A stretch of 64,000 nucleotides of DNA from Aerolutibacter ruishenii (lineage in GTDB: Bacteria > Pseudomonadota > Gammaproteobacteria > Xanthomonadales > Xanthomonadaceae), in NCBI RefSeq assembly GCF_007830115.1, contig NZ_VLKP01000005.1, positions 62,001 through 126,000 on the forward strand. Reading direction: 5' to 3'. Position numbers and translations under genes: made by a program. Below, in pieces: positions 47,472 through 60,084 of the stretch (position 1 is the stretch's first letter; the number at the start of each line of letters is the position of its first letter). The notes under the pieces were generated by a model. It saw nothing but the letters and a program-made list of their open reading frames with translations. It was not told the DNA's origin and searched no databases.

Positions 47472-49037
47472 CTACTCCCACTCGATCGTCGCCGGCGGCT
47501 TGCCGCTGATGTCGTAGACCACGCGCGACACGCCGCGCAGCTCGTTGATGATGCGGTTGGACACCGTACCCAGGAACTCGTACGGCAGGTGCGCCCAGTG
47601 CGCGGTCATGAAGTCGATGGTCTCCACCGCACGCAGCGCGATCACCCACTCATAGGCGCGCGCGTCACCCACCACGCCCACCGACTTGACCGGCAGGAAC
47701 ACCGCGAACGCCTGGCTGGTCTTGTCGTACAGGTCGGCCTTGCGCAGCTCGTCGATGAAGATGTGGTCGGCCTTGGCCAGCAGCTCGGCATACTCGCGCT
47801 TGACCTCGCCGAGGATGCGCACGCCCAGGCCCGGGCCCGGGAACGGGTGGCGATAGACCATCTCGCGCGGCAGGCCAAGCTCGACGCCCAGGCGCCGCAC
47901 CTCGTCCTTGAACAGTTCGCGCAGCGGCTCCACCAGCTTGAGCTTCATGTCTTCCGGCAGGCCGCCCACGTTGTGGTGGCTCTTGATCACGTGCGCCTTG
48001 CCGGTCTTGCTGCCGGCCGACTCGATCACGTCCGGGTAGATCGTGCCCTGCGCGAGCCACTTGGCGTTGCTCAGCTTGGCCGACTCTTCGTCGAAGATCT
48101 CGATGAACAGGTTGCCGATGATCTTGCGCTTGGCTTCCGGGTCGCTGACGCCTTCCAGCGCCTTGAAATAGCGATCGGCGGCGTTGACGCGCACAACCTT
48201 GACGCCCATATGCTCGGCGAACATCGCCATCACCTGGTCGCCCTCGTTCCAGCGCAGCAGGCCGGTATCGACGAACACGCAGGTCAACTGCGTGCCGATG
48301 GCCTTGTGCAGCAGCGCCGCGACCACCGACGAGTCCACGCCACCCGACAGGCCGAGGATCACCTCGTCGCTGCCGACCTGCTCGCGCACGCGGGCGATCT
48401 GGTCCTCAATGATATTGGCGGCGGTCCACAGCGTCTTGCAGCCGCAGATGTCGGCCACGAAACGGCGCAGCAGCGCGCCGCCCTGCTTGGTGTGGGTCAC
48501 TTCCGGGTGGAACTGCACGCCGTACCAGCGCTTGTCCTCGTTCGCCATCGCCGCGACCGGGATACGGTCGGTGGTGGCGGTGATCGCCCAGCCCGGCGGC
48601 GCCTTCGACACGTGATCGCCGTGACTCATCCACACGTCGATGCGCGGCTCGCCGTCGTGGTCGCTCAGGCCGCCCAGCAGTGCGTCTTGCGCCACCAGCT
48701 GCACCTCGGCGTGGCCGAACTCTCGCTGGTCGGCAGCCTCGGTGGCGCCACCCAGCTGCGCGGCCAGGGTCTGCATGCCGTAACAGATGCCCAGGATCGG
48801 AAGGCCGCTGTCGAACACCTGCTGTGGCGCCGTCGGCGCGCCCGGCAGCGTGGTCGATTCCGGACCGCCCGACAGGATGATGCCCTTGGCGCCGAACTTC
48901 GCGATGTCCTCGGGGTCGTGGTCCCACGCCCAGATCTCGCAGTACACGCCGATCTCGCGGATGCGGCGGGCGATCAGCTGGGTGTACTGCGCGCCGAAGT
49001 CGAGAATGAGGATCTTGTCGCTGTGGATATCGGTCAT
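47472..49037 (-). CDS. guaA: GMP synthase (glutamine-hydrolysing)
   Basis: Converts XMP to GMP with glutamine and ATP. The 521-residue product has the class I glutaminase domain ([17 protein letters not shown], catalytic Cys in [10 protein letters not shown], His/Glu in [11 protein letters not shown]). The ATP-pyrophosphatase domain carries P-loop [17 protein letters not shown], and the C-terminal dimerisation domain ends PATIEWE. The ATG at 49037 is selected by family alignment. It follows guaB across 96 bases containing a stem-loop. Confidence 0.97.
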   Translation of the reverse strand: MTDIHSDKILILDFGAQYTQLIARRIREIGVYCEIWAWDHDPEDIAKFGAKGIILSGGPESTTLPGAPTAPQQVFDSGLPILGICYGMQTLAAQLGGATEAADQREFGHAEVQLVAQDALLGGLSDHDGEPRIDVWMSHGDHVSKAPPGWAITATTDRIPVAAMANEDKRWYGVQFHPEVTHTKQGGALLRRFVADICGCKTLWTAANIIEDQIARVREQVGSDEVILGLSGGVDSSVVAALLHKAIGTQLTCVFVDTGLLRWNEGDQVMAMFAEHMGVKVVRVNAADRYFKALEGVSDPEAKRKIIGNLFIEIFDEESAKLSNAKWLAQGTIYPDVIESAGSKTGKAHVIKSHHNVGGLPEDMKLKLVEPLRELFKDEVRRLGVELGLPREMVYRHPFPGPGLGVRILGEVKREYAELLAKADHIFIDELRKADLYDKTSQAFAVFLPVKSVGVVGDARAYEWVIALRAVETIDFMTAHWAHLPYEFLGTVSNRIINELRGVSRVVYDISGKPPATIEWE

Positions 49038-49094
49038 GGGGCCGTGTCTTTCGGAAGCGGGCGGCGCGAGCCGCAAATTCGGATTGCCTGAAAC

Positions 49095-49126
49095 GAAGAA
49101 GGGAAACGCTGGCGTCTCCCTTCTTC
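49095..49126 (-). other. Stem-loop between guaB and guaA
   Basis: GAAGAAGGGA and TCCCTTCTTC form a perfect 10-bp stem around a 12-base loop on the minus strand. It has no proper U-run, so it could be a weak terminator or an RNA-stability element adjusting guaA relative to guaB. Confidence 0.5.
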
Positions 49127-49133
49127 GGCTGCC

Positions 49134-51001
<1,868 letters not shown>

Positions 51002-51883
51002 TTACTGTGCCGGGTCGAGGGCCTCGGCGGCTTCCAGGGTGTTCTGCATCAGGGTGGCCACGGTCATCGGGCCCACACCGCCGGGAACCGGGGTGATCCA
51101 GCTGGCGCGCTGTGCGGCGGCATCGAAGCCGACGTCACCCACCAGGCGGCCGTCGTCGAGGCGGTTGATGCCCACGTCAATGACCACGGCGCCGGGTTTC
51201 ACCCACTCGCCCGGGATCAGGCCGGGACGGCCGACGGCCACCACGAGGATGTCGGCACCACGTACGGCGGCTTCCAGCACTTCGGGTGGGGTGAACTTGT
51301 GGCAGCTGGTGGTGGTGCAGCCGGCGATCAGCAGTTCCAGCGCCATCGGACGGCCCACGTGGTTGGATACGCCGACGATGGTGGCGCTCTGCCCGCGCAC
51401 GGGCTTGTCGGTGTAGGCCAGCAGCGTGGTGATGCCGCGCGGGGTGCACGGACGCAGGCCGAACTGGCGCAGCGCCAGGTGGCCGACGTTTTCCGGGTGG
51501 AAGCCGTCCACGTCCTTGCGCGGGTCGATGCGGTGGATCAGCTGGGTCGCGTCGCGGCGGTCGGGCAGCGGTAACTGCACCAGAATGCCGTGCACCTCGG
51601 GGTTGGCGTTGAGACGGTCGATCAGCGCCAGCAGTTCCTCGTCGCTGGTATCGGCCGGCAGGTCGAAGTCGATGGCGCGGATGCCCACCTTCTCGGCGGC
51701 TCGGCGCTTGTTGCGCACGTATACCGCTGACGCAGGATCGTTGCCCACCAGCACCACCGCCAGGCCCGGCCGTGCCTTGCCGGCGGCCACGCGCGCATCC
51801 ACCCTCGCCTTGAGGTTCTCCAGCAGGTCGTCGGCGATGCGCTTGCCGTCAATGATGCGGGCGGGGGCTTGGGAAGCCGTCAT
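51002..51883 (-). CDS. folD: Methylenetetrahydrofolate dehydrogenase / methenyl-THF cyclohydrolase FolD
   Basis: Bifunctional one-carbon enzyme interconverting 5,10-methylene- and 10-formyl-tetrahydrofolate with NADP. The 293-residue product has [27 protein letters not shown] (catalytic Tyr/Lys region), [21 protein letters not shown], and the Rossmann motif [16 protein letters not shown]. It ends in [21 protein letters not shown]. The longer open frame upstream is unrelated. Its product supports purine synthesis, consistent with the guaB/guaA neighbours. Confidence 0.96.
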   Translation of the reverse strand: MTASQAPARIIDGKRIADDLLENLKARVDARVAAGKARPGLAVVLVGNDPASAVYVRNKRRAAEKVGIRAIDFDLPADTSDEELLALIDRLNANPEVHGILVQLPLPDRRDATQLIHRIDPRKDVDGFHPENVGHLALRQFGLRPCTPRGITTLLAYTDKPVRGQSATIVGVSNHVGRPMALELLIAGCTTTSCHKFTPPEVLEAAVRGADILVVAVGRPGLIPGEWVKPGAVVIDVGINRLDDGRLVGDVGFDAAAQRASWITPVPGGVGPMTVATLMQNTLEAAEALDPAQ

Positions 51884-51933
51884 GCGTAGGTCCAGGAACA
51901 GGTGCGGCCGCGCATTATCGCATCCCGCCCCGG

Positions 51934-53061
51934 TCAGTGCGCCGAGCAGAAGGCCTGGTAATCGATATACCCCGGGAATGGCAGGCCGGGGCGGCAGACC
52001 GGGCAATCCGGATCCGGGGTCAGGCGCGTCTCGCGAAAGCGCATCGCCAGCGCGTCGAAATGCAGCAGCCTTCCTGCCAATGGTTCGCCAATGCCGAGCA
52101 GCAGCTTCAACACCTCGGTGGCCTGCAGCATGCCGATCACGCCCGGCAGCACACCCAATACGCCGGCTTCGGCGCAGTTGGGCGCGGCTTCCGGCGGCGG
52201 CGGCTCGGGGAACAGGCAGCGGTAGCACGGTGCCACGCCACGCTGGCGGCCTGCATCGAACACGCTCACCTGCCCTTCGAAACGGTGCACGGCGCCGTAA
52301 ACCAGCGGCTTGCCGAGTTTGATGCAGGCGTCGTTGAGCAGGTAGCGCACCGGGAAGTTGTCGCCGCCATCGAGCACCACGTCGGCGTCGGCGATGAGCG
52401 CCTCCACGTTGCCGCTGGTGATGCGCTCGGGCAACACCTCAACGGAAATGCTCGGGTTCAGTGCCGTCAGCGCCACCCGCGCGGATTCGACCTTGGGCAC
52501 CCCTACCCGCGCCTCGGTATGCAGGATCTGTCGCTGCAGGTTGCTGCGGTCGACCACGTCGTCATCGGCGAGCCTCAGGTGGCCGACACCCGCGGCGGCA
52601 AGGTAGAACGCCGCGGGCGAGCCAAGGCCGCCTGCCCCGACTACCGCCACCCGTGCGGCCTGCAGTTTGCGTTGCCCGGCCTCGCCCACCTCCGGCAGCC
52701 GCAGGTGGCGTGAGTAACGATCGTAGAAGTCGAGGTCGCCCTCGGGCACGGTGACCGGCAGTCCCTCCGCCATCCAGCGCGCAGTGCCACCTTCGACCGA
52801 CGCCACGCGGCGATAGCCCGCGGCCACCAGCACTTCGGCACAGCGCATGGATCGACTGCCCGCCTGGCAGATCAGGATGACCTCGGCCATCCTGTCCGGT
52901 AGCAGCGCCTGCGGGTCGGCTTCGACGATGCCGCGGGCGGTGCACAGGGCATCGGTCGCGTGCCCGGTGGCATGTTCGTGGGACTCGCGGACATCCACCA
53001 GCAGGACGCCGCGCTGCTGCCGCTGCAGGGCCTCGGCGGGAGTGATGGTTTCGACGCTCAT
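51934..53061 (-). CDS. moeB: Molybdopterin-synthase adenylyltransferase MoeB with N-terminal rhodanese domain
   Basis: Activates the MoaD C-terminus by adenylation for molybdopterin synthesis; the fused rhodanese could supply sulfur. The 375-residue product has the rhodanese domain at residues 1-105 ([14 protein letters not shown], catalytic Cys65 in LICQAGSRS). The ThiF/MoeB domain follows, with [52 protein letters not shown] and zinc cysteines CYRC and CPVC. In human MOCS3 the rhodanese is C-terminal, so the domain order is reversed here. Molybdopterin is needed by the formate dehydrogenase at the left end. Confidence 0.93.
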   Translation of the reverse strand: MSVETITPAEALQRQQRGVLLVDVRESHEHATGHATDALCTARGIVEADPQALLPDRMAEVILICQAGSRSMRCAEVLVAAGYRRVASVEGGTARWMAEGLPVTVPEGDLDFYDRYSRHLRLPEVGEAGQRKLQAARVAVVGAGGLGSPAAFYLAAAGVGHLRLADDDVVDRSNLQRQILHTEARVGVPKVESARVALTALNPSISVEVLPERITSGNVEALIADADVVLDGGDNFPVRYLLNDACIKLGKPLVYGAVHRFEGQVSVFDAGRQRGVAPCYRCLFPEPPPPEAAPNCAEAGVLGVLPGVIGMLQATEVLKLLLGIGEPLAGRLLHFDALAMRFRETRLTPDPDCPVCRPGLPFPGYIDYQAFCSAH

Positions 53062-53096
53062 GGCGGCATTATCCGCCATTGCGCCCCACCCTGCGC

Positions 53097-54500
53097 TTAC
53101 TTGCCGCGACGCTTCACGTGCCGGATCAAGCGCCGCTTCTTCGCGACCTGGCGTTCCGTCAGCACGTTCTTCTTGCCTTCGTACGGGTTGGTGCCTTCCT
53201 TGAACACGAACCGCACCGGGGTGCCCACCAGCTTGAAGCGCTTGCGGAAGAAGTTCTCCAGGTAGCGCTTGTACGAATCGCTGAGCGTGCGCAGGCGGGT
53301 GCCGTGCACGACGAACGTCGGTGGGTTGGTGCCCGCGGGATGGCAGAAGCGCAGCTTGGCCACGTGCCCGCGCACCACCGGTGGCGGGTTGCTTTCGTAG
53401 GCGATTTCCATCGCCTTGGTGACTTCGCTGGTGCCGAATTCGCGCGTGGCCGACGCGTGGGCCCGATGGATGGCCGCGAACAGTTCGCGCAGGCCCGAGC
53501 CGTGCTTGGCACTGATGCGCACCGCCTCGGCCCATTCCACGAACGCCAGCTTGCGGACCAGCAGCGCCTCGGCCTGCTGGCGCTGGTAGTCGGTCTGGCC
53601 ATCCCACTTGTTGACCGCCACGACCAGGGCGCGGCCGGCGTCCAGCGCATAGCCCAGCACGCTGGCGTCCTGGTCGGTCACGCCCTCGCCCGCGTCCAGC
53701 ATCACCACGGCCACCTGGCACTGTTCGATGGCCTGCAGGGTCTTGACGATGGAGAACTTCTCCACCGCCTCCTCCACCTTGGACTTGCGGCGCAGGCCTG
53801 CGGTGTCGATCAGGCGGTACAGGCGGCCGTCGCGCTCCATGTCGATGGCCACCGAGTCGCGGGTGGTGCCCGGCACGTCGGAGGCGATCATCCGCTCCTC
53901 GCCCAGCAGCCGGTTCACCAGCGTGGACTTGCCCACGTTGGGGCGGCCGATGAACGCAACGCGGATGCGGTTGGGGTCCTCGTCGAGGGCTTCCGCGGTG
54001 CCTTCTTCCGGCAGCTTCGCCAGCACCCGGTCGATCAGGGTATCGATACCCTGCCGGTGCGCGGACGAAGTGGCATGCACCTCGCCGATGCCATAGCGGG
54101 CAAATTCGCCGATGGCGGCCTGGACATCCAGACCGTCGGTCTTGTTGACGACCAGCAGCGTCGGACGGGCCGACTTGCGCAGCCAGGCCAGGATCTCGTC
54201 GTCCAGCGCCGAGGCGCCTTCACGCCCGTCGACCACGAACAACACCAGGTCCGCCTCTTCCGCGGCCGCACGGGCCTGGCGGGTGGTGGCGCCTGCCAGT
54301 CCTTCGCCCTCGCCGGCGATACCGCCGGTGTCGACCACCATGAACGGACGCTGGCCCTCCGGCCTGCACACGCCGTAGTGCCGGTCGCGCGTGACGCCCG
54401 GCTGGTCGTGCACAAGCGCGTCCCGGCTGCGGGTCAGCGCATTGAACAGCGTGGATTTTCCGACGTTGGGACGACCAACGAGCGCGACGAGCGGAAGCAT
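53097..54500 (-). CDS. der: GTPase Der (EngA), ribosome assembly
   Basis: Essential double-GTPase needed for 50S subunit assembly. The 467-residue product has two G domains: [20 protein letters not shown] with DTGGI and NKTDG, then [22 protein letters not shown] with DTAGL and NKWDG. The C-terminal KH-like domain ends [18 protein letters not shown]. It lies downstream of bamB on the same strand, as in many gammaproteobacteria. Confidence 0.97.
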   Translation of the reverse strand: MLPLVALVGRPNVGKSTLFNALTRSRDALVHDQPGVTRDRHYGVCRPEGQRPFMVVDTGGIAGEGEGLAGATTRQARAAAEEADLVLFVVDGREGASALDDEILAWLRKSARPTLLVVNKTDGLDVQAAIGEFARYGIGEVHATSSAHRQGIDTLIDRVLAKLPEEGTAEALDEDPNRIRVAFIGRPNVGKSTLVNRLLGEERMIASDVPGTTRDSVAIDMERDGRLYRLIDTAGLRRKSKVEEAVEKFSIVKTLQAIEQCQVAVVMLDAGEGVTDQDASVLGYALDAGRALVVAVNKWDGQTDYQRQQAEALLVRKLAFVEWAEAVRISAKHGSGLRELFAAIHRAHASATREFGTSEVTKAMEIAYESNPPPVVRGHVAKLRFCHPAGTNPPTFVVHGTRLRTLSDSYKRYLENFFRKRFKLVGTPVRFVFKEGTNPYEGKKNVLTERQVAKKRRLIRHVKRRGK

Positions 54501-54582
54501 CGAAACCTACCCGGTGAAAAACGAAACGACCCCGGTCCCATGGGGGCCGGGGCTTGAGGCCGGAGCGATGCCCGGCGGACCC

Positions 54583-55791
54583 TTACTGGGCGAGACGGAA
54601 CGCGGTCAGTTTGCCGTCCACGTTCTGCGCGACGAGGATACCGTCAACCACCACCGGGGCGGCACGCAGGGCATCGCCGCCTGCCCGGACGCGGGCGGCG
54701 AACTCGCCGTTGTCCAGGCTCAGCCAATGCAGGTAGCCATCGTAGTCGCCCACCACGGCATAGTTGCCCTGCACCGCCGGGGCGGTGAGGCTGCGGCGGG
54801 CCAGCCCGGCCTGCTGCCAAAGGGCGCTGCCGCCGGACTTGTCGAGGGCGTAGACGGTGCCATTGGGCGACGAGACCACCAGCCGGTCCGGACCATTGCC
54901 CAGCGCGCCGGCACCGCCGTGGTTGCTGGCCCACAGCGGCCGGCCGCTCGGCCCATCAATGGCGATGGTCTGCTGCTTGTAGCTGGTGGCATAGACCGTG
55001 GTGCCGTCCAGAAGCGGCGAGCCGTCCACGTCGGCCATGCGGTCCAACTCCGTACGGCCTTCCTGCTCGGCCACGGTCTGCTCCCACATCGGCCGGCCAT
55101 CGCTTACGGCCAGCGTCGCGATCGTGCCGTCGTCATTGCCCACGAACACCACGCCCGGCCCCAGGGTAGGCGCATCGTTGCCCCGTACGGTCAGGGTGGG
55201 CAGGTCGCGGCTCCAGAACCAGCGACGCTCGCCGCTGGCGGTATCGAAGGCGCTGACCCGGCCGTCGTTGGAGCGGATGAACACCAGTCCCTGGCCGACT
55301 GCAGGCGGCGCCACCACTTCGGACGGGACCTTGGCCTGCCACTTCTCGGCGCCGGTCGCGGCATCGAGGGCGATGACCTCGCCATCGATCCCGCCGACCA
55401 CCACCAGGCCGTCACCCGCGCCTGGCCCACCGGTCAGTTTGCTGTCGGATTCGTATTTCCATACCAGCTGCCCGGTCTGCAGGTCGAACGCCCGCACGCC
55501 ACCCTCAACAGCGGCCGCATATACGCGTCCATCCGCCACGGAAGGACGTTGCGCCACGCCAATGCGACCTTCGCCCTTTCCGGCGTTTGCCGACCAGAGC
55601 TTGACCACCTCGACAGTCGGGCTGAACTTCACGAGTTCGACCGGTTCGTTGGGCTTTTCGTCACCCTTCTTGCCGCCAAACCAGCCCTTCACGGTGGAGC
55701 AACCGGCCAGCGCCGCAACACAGGCCAGCGCCAACGAAACGCGTACGACGGTCGAGGCGCTGGAATGGCCCGGACGGGTATTCGACTTCAT
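54583..55791 (-). CDS. bamB: Outer-membrane assembly lipoprotein BamB
   Basis: Eight-bladed beta-propeller lipoprotein of the BAM complex that inserts outer-membrane proteins. The 402-residue product has a lipoprotein signal ending LAGC (Cys31). PQQ-like repeats follow (GRVYAAAVEGGVRAFDLQTGQLVWKYE, GEVIALDAATGAEKWQAKV, GRVSAFDTASGERRWFW and more). It abuts yfgM, overlapping by one base. Confidence 0.95.
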   Translation of the reverse strand: MKSNTRPGHSSASTVVRVSLALACVAALAGCSTVKGWFGGKKGDEKPNEPVELVKFSPTVEVVKLWSANAGKGEGRIGVAQRPSVADGRVYAAAVEGGVRAFDLQTGQLVWKYESDSKLTGGPGAGDGLVVVGGIDGEVIALDAATGAEKWQAKVPSEVVAPPAVGQGLVFIRSNDGRVSAFDTASGERRWFWSRDLPTLTVRGNDAPTLGPGVVFVGNDDGTIATLAVSDGRPMWEQTVAEQEGRTELDRMADVDGSPLLDGTTVYATSYKQQTIAIDGPSGRPLWASNHGGAGALGNGPDRLVVSSPNGTVYALDKSGGSALWQQAGLARRSLTAPAVQGNYAVVGDYDGYLHWLSLDNGEFAARVRAGGDALRAAPVVVDGILVAQNVDGKLTAFRLAQ

Positions 55792-56417
55792 CAGGACTTG
55801 GCCTCGCTGGAGTTGGGGGCGCCACCGACTTCGGAAAGCTTGAGTTCAAGCAGCCCGCGCTGGGGCGAGCCGACGGCCAACCTGGTGAGGGCCTGGCCAT
55901 AGGCCTCGCGGGCCTTCTCGTGCTGGCCCAAGGCCAGGTGCGCGTCGCCACGCACTTCAAGCGCGCCTGGCGCGTCCAGCGATGCAACCAGCTTCAGCGC
56001 CTCGTCGGCCTTGCCCTTACCGATCAGCAGCCGCGCCAGACGCTCGTTGACGACCTGGGCCAGGGCGGCATCCGTGGTCCTGGCGGCGCGGAGGGTGGCG
56101 ATGGCAGCATCCACCTGCTTGGCCTCCACCTGCGACTTGGCCAGTTCCAGCGAGGCCAGCACCGCATAGGTGCCGTCCAGCGCCTTCACCTTGGCGGGGG
56201 CCTGCGCATTGCCTGCCTTGGCGGCATCCACGGCGACCTGGTAGGCGTCCGCCTGTTGCGCCTTCTGCTGGGCCTGGTGGTTCTCCCACCACTTCCATCC
56301 GCCGATCGCCGCAAGCCCGAGGGCGATACCGCCAATCAGTGCGCCGCTGTTGCGGCGAAGCCATTCGCGGACGCGTTCACTCTGTTCGTGTTCGTCAAGA
56401 AGCTCGTCGATCGCCAT
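55791..56417 (-). CDS. yfgM: YfgM/UPF0070 family protein, SecYEG ancillary
   Basis: Single-pass inner-membrane TPR protein that in E. coli associates with SecYEG and PpiD and affects trafficking of envelope proteins. The 208-residue product has the family start IDELLDEHEQSERVREWLRRN, a hydrophobic helix (ALIGGIALGLAAIGGWKWW, residues 27-45 or so) and a periplasmic helical TPR region. The ATG at 56417 (MAIDELL) is chosen over one 11 codons upstream. Located immediately upstream of bamB in the conserved rodZ-yfgM-bamB-der order. Confidence 0.93.
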   Translation of the reverse strand: MAIDELLDEHEQSERVREWLRRNSGALIGGIALGLAAIGGWKWWENHQAQQKAQQADAYQVAVDAAKAGNAQAPAKVKALDGTYAVLASLELAKSQVEAKQVDAAIATLRAARTTDAALAQVVNERLARLLIGKGKADEALKLVASLDAPGALEVRGDAHLALGQHEKAREAYGQALTRLAVGSPQRGLLELKLSEVGGAPNSSEAKS

Positions 56418-56477
56418 GCTGTCTCGCCCCGCCGGATGGCTGGGGCCCAAGTGGTATTGAATGACCCGCGACGCGGG

Positions 56478-57296
56478 TCAGTCGACCACAGGCGCGGGGG
56501 AACCGTCAGAGGATAGCGTAAAGCGCGCCACGTTCGCTCGGCTGAACGTCGCCAGATCCACGGGTTTGCCCGCGTGCAGCACCTGCGCCGCCGACGAGTT
56601 GCCCACGACCACGCGCCCGACCTGTCCGGCCTCGAAGCTGCGGCGCTCGCCGGATTTCAGGTTTCCCTTCTCCAGCGTACGACCGTCGGTGGCGTACACC
56701 TCCAGCCAGCTGTCACCGCTGAATACGAGCTCCAAGGCCGGCACGGTGGCGGGTGCCGCAGGGGTGATGGGCGCCATCGAGGCCATCACCGGGGTGCGCT
56801 GCACGGGAGCGGCCTTCGCCTTCTGGCCGACGGCCGGCGGTGTGGCCACGGCAAAGTCGTCCAGTGACTCGATGGTTCCGTTCGTGCGCCCGCCCAGGTG
56901 CGAACGCGACGCGAAGATGATCGGGGCGGCAATGACGACCGTAAGCGCGATGTACACCGCGCGGCGTCCAGCCTGTTCGGCCAGGCGGCGCAGCGGTGGT
57001 GTGTGCGAATGGCTCACCAGCGGTGGCAGCGCGGAGGCAGTGGCCTGCGATGGTTGCAACTGCGGTCCGAGGTCGACATCCAGCAGGCGGGCGTAGCTGC
57101 GAAGCTGGCCGCGAATGAAGACCGGGGCACCCAACGTATCCCAGTCCTCCGCCTCGATGGCGTGGATCACCCGCACCGGCATCCTGCTGCGGCTGGAGAC
57201 CGCTTCGATCGAGAGTCCGGCGGCTTCCCGTGCCCGCCTCAGTTGTTCGCCACAACCAGTGAAAACATCAGCCACGACATGCCCCGACTGTTTCAT
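56478..57296 (-). CDS. rodZ: RodZ-like protein: HTH domain, membrane anchor, DUF4115
   Basis: Cytoskeleton-linked protein that helps position MreB for rod shape. The 272-residue product has an N-terminal helix-turn-helix (GEQLRRAREAAGLSIEAVSSRSRMPVRVIHAIEAEDWDTLGAPVFIRGQLRSYARLLDVD) and a membrane helix (AVYIALTVVIAAPIIFAS). A linker and a C-terminal DUF4115 beta-domain follow (LELVFSGDSWLEVYATDGRTLEKGNLKSGE). It overlaps pilF by 4 bases. Confidence 0.9.
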   Translation of the reverse strand: MKQSGHVVADVFTGCGEQLRRAREAAGLSIEAVSSRSRMPVRVIHAIEAEDWDTLGAPVFIRGQLRSYARLLDVDLGPQLQPSQATASALPPLVSHSHTPPLRRLAEQAGRRAVYIALTVVIAAPIIFASRSHLGGRTNGTIESLDDFAVATPPAVGQKAKAAPVQRTPVMASMAPITPAAPATVPALELVFSGDSWLEVYATDGRTLEKGNLKSGERRSFEAGQVGRVVVGNSSAAQVLHAGKPVDLATFSRANVARFTLSSDGSPAPVVD

Positions 57297-58129
57297 CGCC
57301 TGTTGCCATCCCCTGAAACGGAGTCCGGCAAGGCCGGAAACTCCACCCTTATCCGCTGAACGTACTTGGCCGCCGCGGCCTTGTCGCCCAGTTTTTCCTC
57401 AATCTGTGACGCAAGCTCCAAGGCCCTGCGGTCCGCTGGCCCCGCGGCGAGCCGCCGCTCGGAGAACGCGCGGGCCTCGAAAGCGCGCCCTGCGAGGAAC
57501 TCCTGTTCCGCCATGGCCCCAAGCGCTGCAACGTTGGCGGGGTCCAGCTCCAATGCCCGCCGCAGCATCGCTTCGGACCGGTCGGCCATTCCAGCCTGCC
57601 CGGCGCAGAGCCCTGCATTGGCCAACGCGGCTCCCGGCGTCGCATACCCTGGCGCCATGGCGGCACGTTCGAACAGGGGCATTGCATCCCCTGCCCGACC
57701 CGCGCCACACAGCCATGCAGCGTAGTTGTTCAACATGACACCATTGTTGGGCGCCAGTTCGAAGGCCTGGCGATAATGCTCCCCCGCCTTGGCGCCTTGG
57801 TTACGCCCGTCGGCCACCAGTGCAAGAAGCGTGTGCGCCGCGGCCGACCGCGAATCGATACGGACCGCCTTGCGGGCGGAATCCTCGGCGGCCTCCAGGT
57901 CACCGCCAAGCAGGGACTGCTGGCCGCGCTGGACCAGGGCCGTTGCGTCCGGCCCCTGTCGGCGCAGCTCGATCTCGGGCGCCGTGCGCTCGAAGTCACG
58001 ACGGCGCGGATCCGGCTTCACGAAGTCCAGCCGGCTGCATCCCGCCAACATCAGGGCCACGGCCACCAGGACGACGCCCGTCCGGGCGGGGCCGATGGCC
58101 TGGCGAGGCCGCTCATGCGGCATCGCCAA
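57293..58129 (-). CDS. pilF: Type IV pilus biogenesis TPR lipoprotein PilF-like
   Basis: PilF/PilW is an outer-membrane pilotin lipoprotein for the PilQ secretin. The 278-residue product has a lipoprotein signal ending LAGC (Cys31). TPR motifs follow: [69 protein letters not shown], and [18 protein letters not shown]. This is the order rlmN-pilF-rodZ seen in pseudomonads and xanthomonads. It overlaps rlmN by 17 bases. Confidence 0.9.
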   Translation of the reverse strand: MAMPHERPRQAIGPARTGVVLVAVALMLAGCSRLDFVKPDPRRRDFERTAPEIELRRQGPDATALVQRGQQSLLGGDLEAAEDSARKAVRIDSRSAAAHTLLALVADGRNQGAKAGEHYRQAFELAPNNGVMLNNYAAWLCGAGRAGDAMPLFERAAMAPGYATPGAALANAGLCAGQAGMADRSEAMLRRALELDPANVAALGAMAEQEFLAGRAFEARAFSERRLAAGPADRRALELASQIEEKLGDKAAAAKYVQRIRVEFPALPDSVSGDGNRR

Positions 58130-59393
58130 CTCCTTGTGCCTGCAGCTGCTTGCGGAACTCCGCCTGGCGCCGGGTGCGATCCATGACCTGCCCTTTCAGC
58201 TGGCCGCAGGCGGCATCGATGTCATCGCCGCGGGTGCGACGCACCGGTGCGATCAGGCCGGCCTCGTTGAGCAGCTTCTGGAACGCGCGGATTGCCGCCT
58301 CATCCGGCCGCTCGAAACGCGTGCCGGGATACGGGTTGAATGGGATCAGGTTGACCTTGGCCGCATCCTTCATCTGCACCGCGTTGTCGAACTGGCGCAT
58401 CAGGCGGGCCAGCGCGCGGGCATGCTGCGGCTGGTCGTTGACCCCCTTCATCAGGGTGTACTCGAACGTAACGGATGACTTCTTGCCGCGCGCATAGCGC
58501 ACGCAGGCGTCCATCAGCTGGTCCAGCGGGTACTTCTTGTTGAGCGGCACCAGTTCGGTGCGCAGTTCGTCGAACGGTGCGTGCAGCGACACCGCCAGCG
58601 ACACGTCGCTCTCCACCGCGAGGCGGTCGATCATCGGCACCATGCCGGCGGTCGAAAGCGTCACGCGCTTGTTGGCCAAGCCGTAGCCCAGGTCGTCGCG
58701 CATGATGCTCATGGCGCGCACGACGTTGTCGAAGTTGGCCAGCGGCTCGCCCATGCCCATCATCACCACGTTGGTGAGCTTGCGCTGCTGGTGCGGCACG
58801 TTGCCGAGGTGGCGCGCCGCCACCCACACCTGGCCGATGATCTCGGCGGTGGTCAGGTTGCGGTTGAAGCCCTGGGTGGCGGTGGAGCAGAACTGGCAGT
58901 TGAGCGCGCAGCCCACCTGCGACGACACGCAGAGCGTGCCGCGGCCCTTGTCGGGAATGTAGACCGTCTCGATGGCGTTCTTCGGGTCCATGCCGAGCAG
59001 CCACTTGTGGGTGCCGTCGGTGGAGGCCTTGTCGAACACCACCTGCGGCACGCGCACTTCGGCATGCGCCTCGAGCTTGGCGCGCAGCGCCTTGCCCAGG
59101 TCGGTCATGTCGGCGAAGTCGGTGACGTAACGGTGGTGGATCCACTTCATCACCTGGTGCGCGCGGAACTTCTTCTCGCCCAGCGTTTCCTCGAAGAAGC
59201 GCTCAAGCGAGGCGCGGTCCATGTCGAAGAGATTGCGCTTGCCGCCCACGGGCACGGCGGCGGCATCGTCCTTCTTCAATCCAGTGACGATGTTGCCCGT
59301 CACGTCCACTTCCACCGGCGCACCCGCCTGTGCAGCCGGTGCGATGGGGGCATCGGCAAGCGTGAGGTCGATGGTGGCGCGCGGGGTGTTCAT
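58113..59393 (-). CDS. rlmN: Dual-specificity RNA methyltransferase RlmN
   Basis: Radical-SAM enzyme that methylates C2 of A2503 in 23S rRNA and A37 of some tRNAs. The 426-residue product has the radical-SAM motif [10 protein letters not shown] near residue 160, [41 protein letters not shown], and the late catalytic Cys in [12 protein letters not shown]. The first 50 residues or so ([22 protein letters not shown]...) extend past the E. coli protein and are low in conservation; a later start is possible. Confidence 0.96.
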   Translation of the reverse strand: MNTPRATIDLTLADAPIAPAAQAGAPVEVDVTGNIVTGLKKDDAAAVPVGGKRNLFDMDRASLERFFEETLGEKKFRAHQVMKWIHHRYVTDFADMTDLGKALRAKLEAHAEVRVPQVVFDKASTDGTHKWLLGMDPKNAIETVYIPDKGRGTLCVSSQVGCALNCQFCSTATQGFNRNLTTAEIIGQVWVAARHLGNVPHQQRKLTNVVMMGMGEPLANFDNVVRAMSIMRDDLGYGLANKRVTLSTAGMVPMIDRLAVESDVSLAVSLHAPFDELRTELVPLNKKYPLDQLMDACVRYARGKKSSVTFEYTLMKGVNDQPQHARALARLMRQFDNAVQMKDAAKVNLIPFNPYPGTRFERPDEAAIRAFQKLLNEAGLIAPVRRTRGDDIDAACGQLKGQVMDRTRRQAEFRKQLQAQGVGDAA

Positions 59394-59445
59394 GTCGGTT
59401 CCTGCAAGGTTGGCCGACGGGCGAACCCGCCGGCCAACCGGTCAA

Positions 59446-59871
59446 TCAACGGGCGTAGACGTCGGTGGCCGGGAAGAAGTACGCGATCTCGATCGCGGCG
59501 TTCTCCACGCTGTCCGAACCATGCACGGCGTTGGCGTCGATGCTGTCGGCGAAGTCGGCGCGGATGGTGCCTGCGGCGGCTTCCTTCGGGTTGGTGGCGC
59601 CCATCAGGTCGCGGTTCTTCTGCATGGCGTTCTCGCCCTGCAGCACCTGGATCATCACCGGGCCGGAGATCATGAACTCGACCAGCGCGTTGAAGAACGG
59701 ACGTTCGCGGTGCACCGCGTAGAAGCCTTCGGCCTCGGCGCGCGAGAGCTGCTTCATCTTCGAGGCCACGACCTTCAGGCCGGCTTTCTCGAAGCGGGAG
59801 TAAATTTCACCAATGACGTTCTTGGCAACGGCATCGGGCTTGATGATGGACAGGGTGCGCTCCAGCGCCAT
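59446..59871 (-). CDS. ndk: Nucleoside diphosphate kinase
   Basis: Equalises NTP pools by transferring phosphate via a histidine. The 141-residue product has [25 protein letters not shown], the [19 protein letters not shown] block and [20 protein letters not shown] with the phosphorylated His. Family length. It precedes rlmN on the same strand. A stem-loop terminator lies about 60 bases upstream. Confidence 0.97.
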   Translation of the reverse strand: MALERTLSIIKPDAVAKNVIGEIYSRFEKAGLKVVASKMKQLSRAEAEGFYAVHRERPFFNALVEFMISGPVMIQVLQGENAMQKNRDLMGATNPKEAAAGTIRADFADSIDANAVHGSDSVENAAIEIAYFFPATDVYAR

Positions 59872-59932
59872 GGGAACTCTCCGGGTAGGCGGGCTGCTGA
59901 ACCTGTAAAGGGTTCGCGCCCGAGGATAACAG

Positions 59933-59958
59933 AAAAACCCGCGACAAATCGCGGGTTT
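59933..59958 (-). terminator. Rho-independent terminator upstream of ndk
   Basis: On the minus strand AAACCCGCGA-TTTG-TCGCGGGTTT followed by TTCTG, a 10-bp stem with U-run. It lies upstream of ndk, where no minus-strand gene exists. Confidence 0.7.
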
Positions 59959-60053
59959 AGCCAATGCGGCTGAGGTAATTCTAACGGATCGCGCCGGCAT
60001 TTTGCAGCCAACTTGCACGTTTCCATTGACGGGCCTGTCCACACGGGTCTAGC

Positions 60054-60071
60054 ATCAAACAAGCGTTTGAT
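60054..60071. promoter_or_regulatory. Palindromic operator of PsrA type before the TetR gene
   Basis: ATCAAAC-AAGC-GTTTGAT is a perfect 7-bp inverted repeat ending 13 bases before the TetR ATG. It fits the CAAAC-N4-GTTTG consensus reported for PsrA-type fatty-acid regulators. Confidence 0.7.
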
Positions 60072-60084
60072 TCAGGATATTTGC

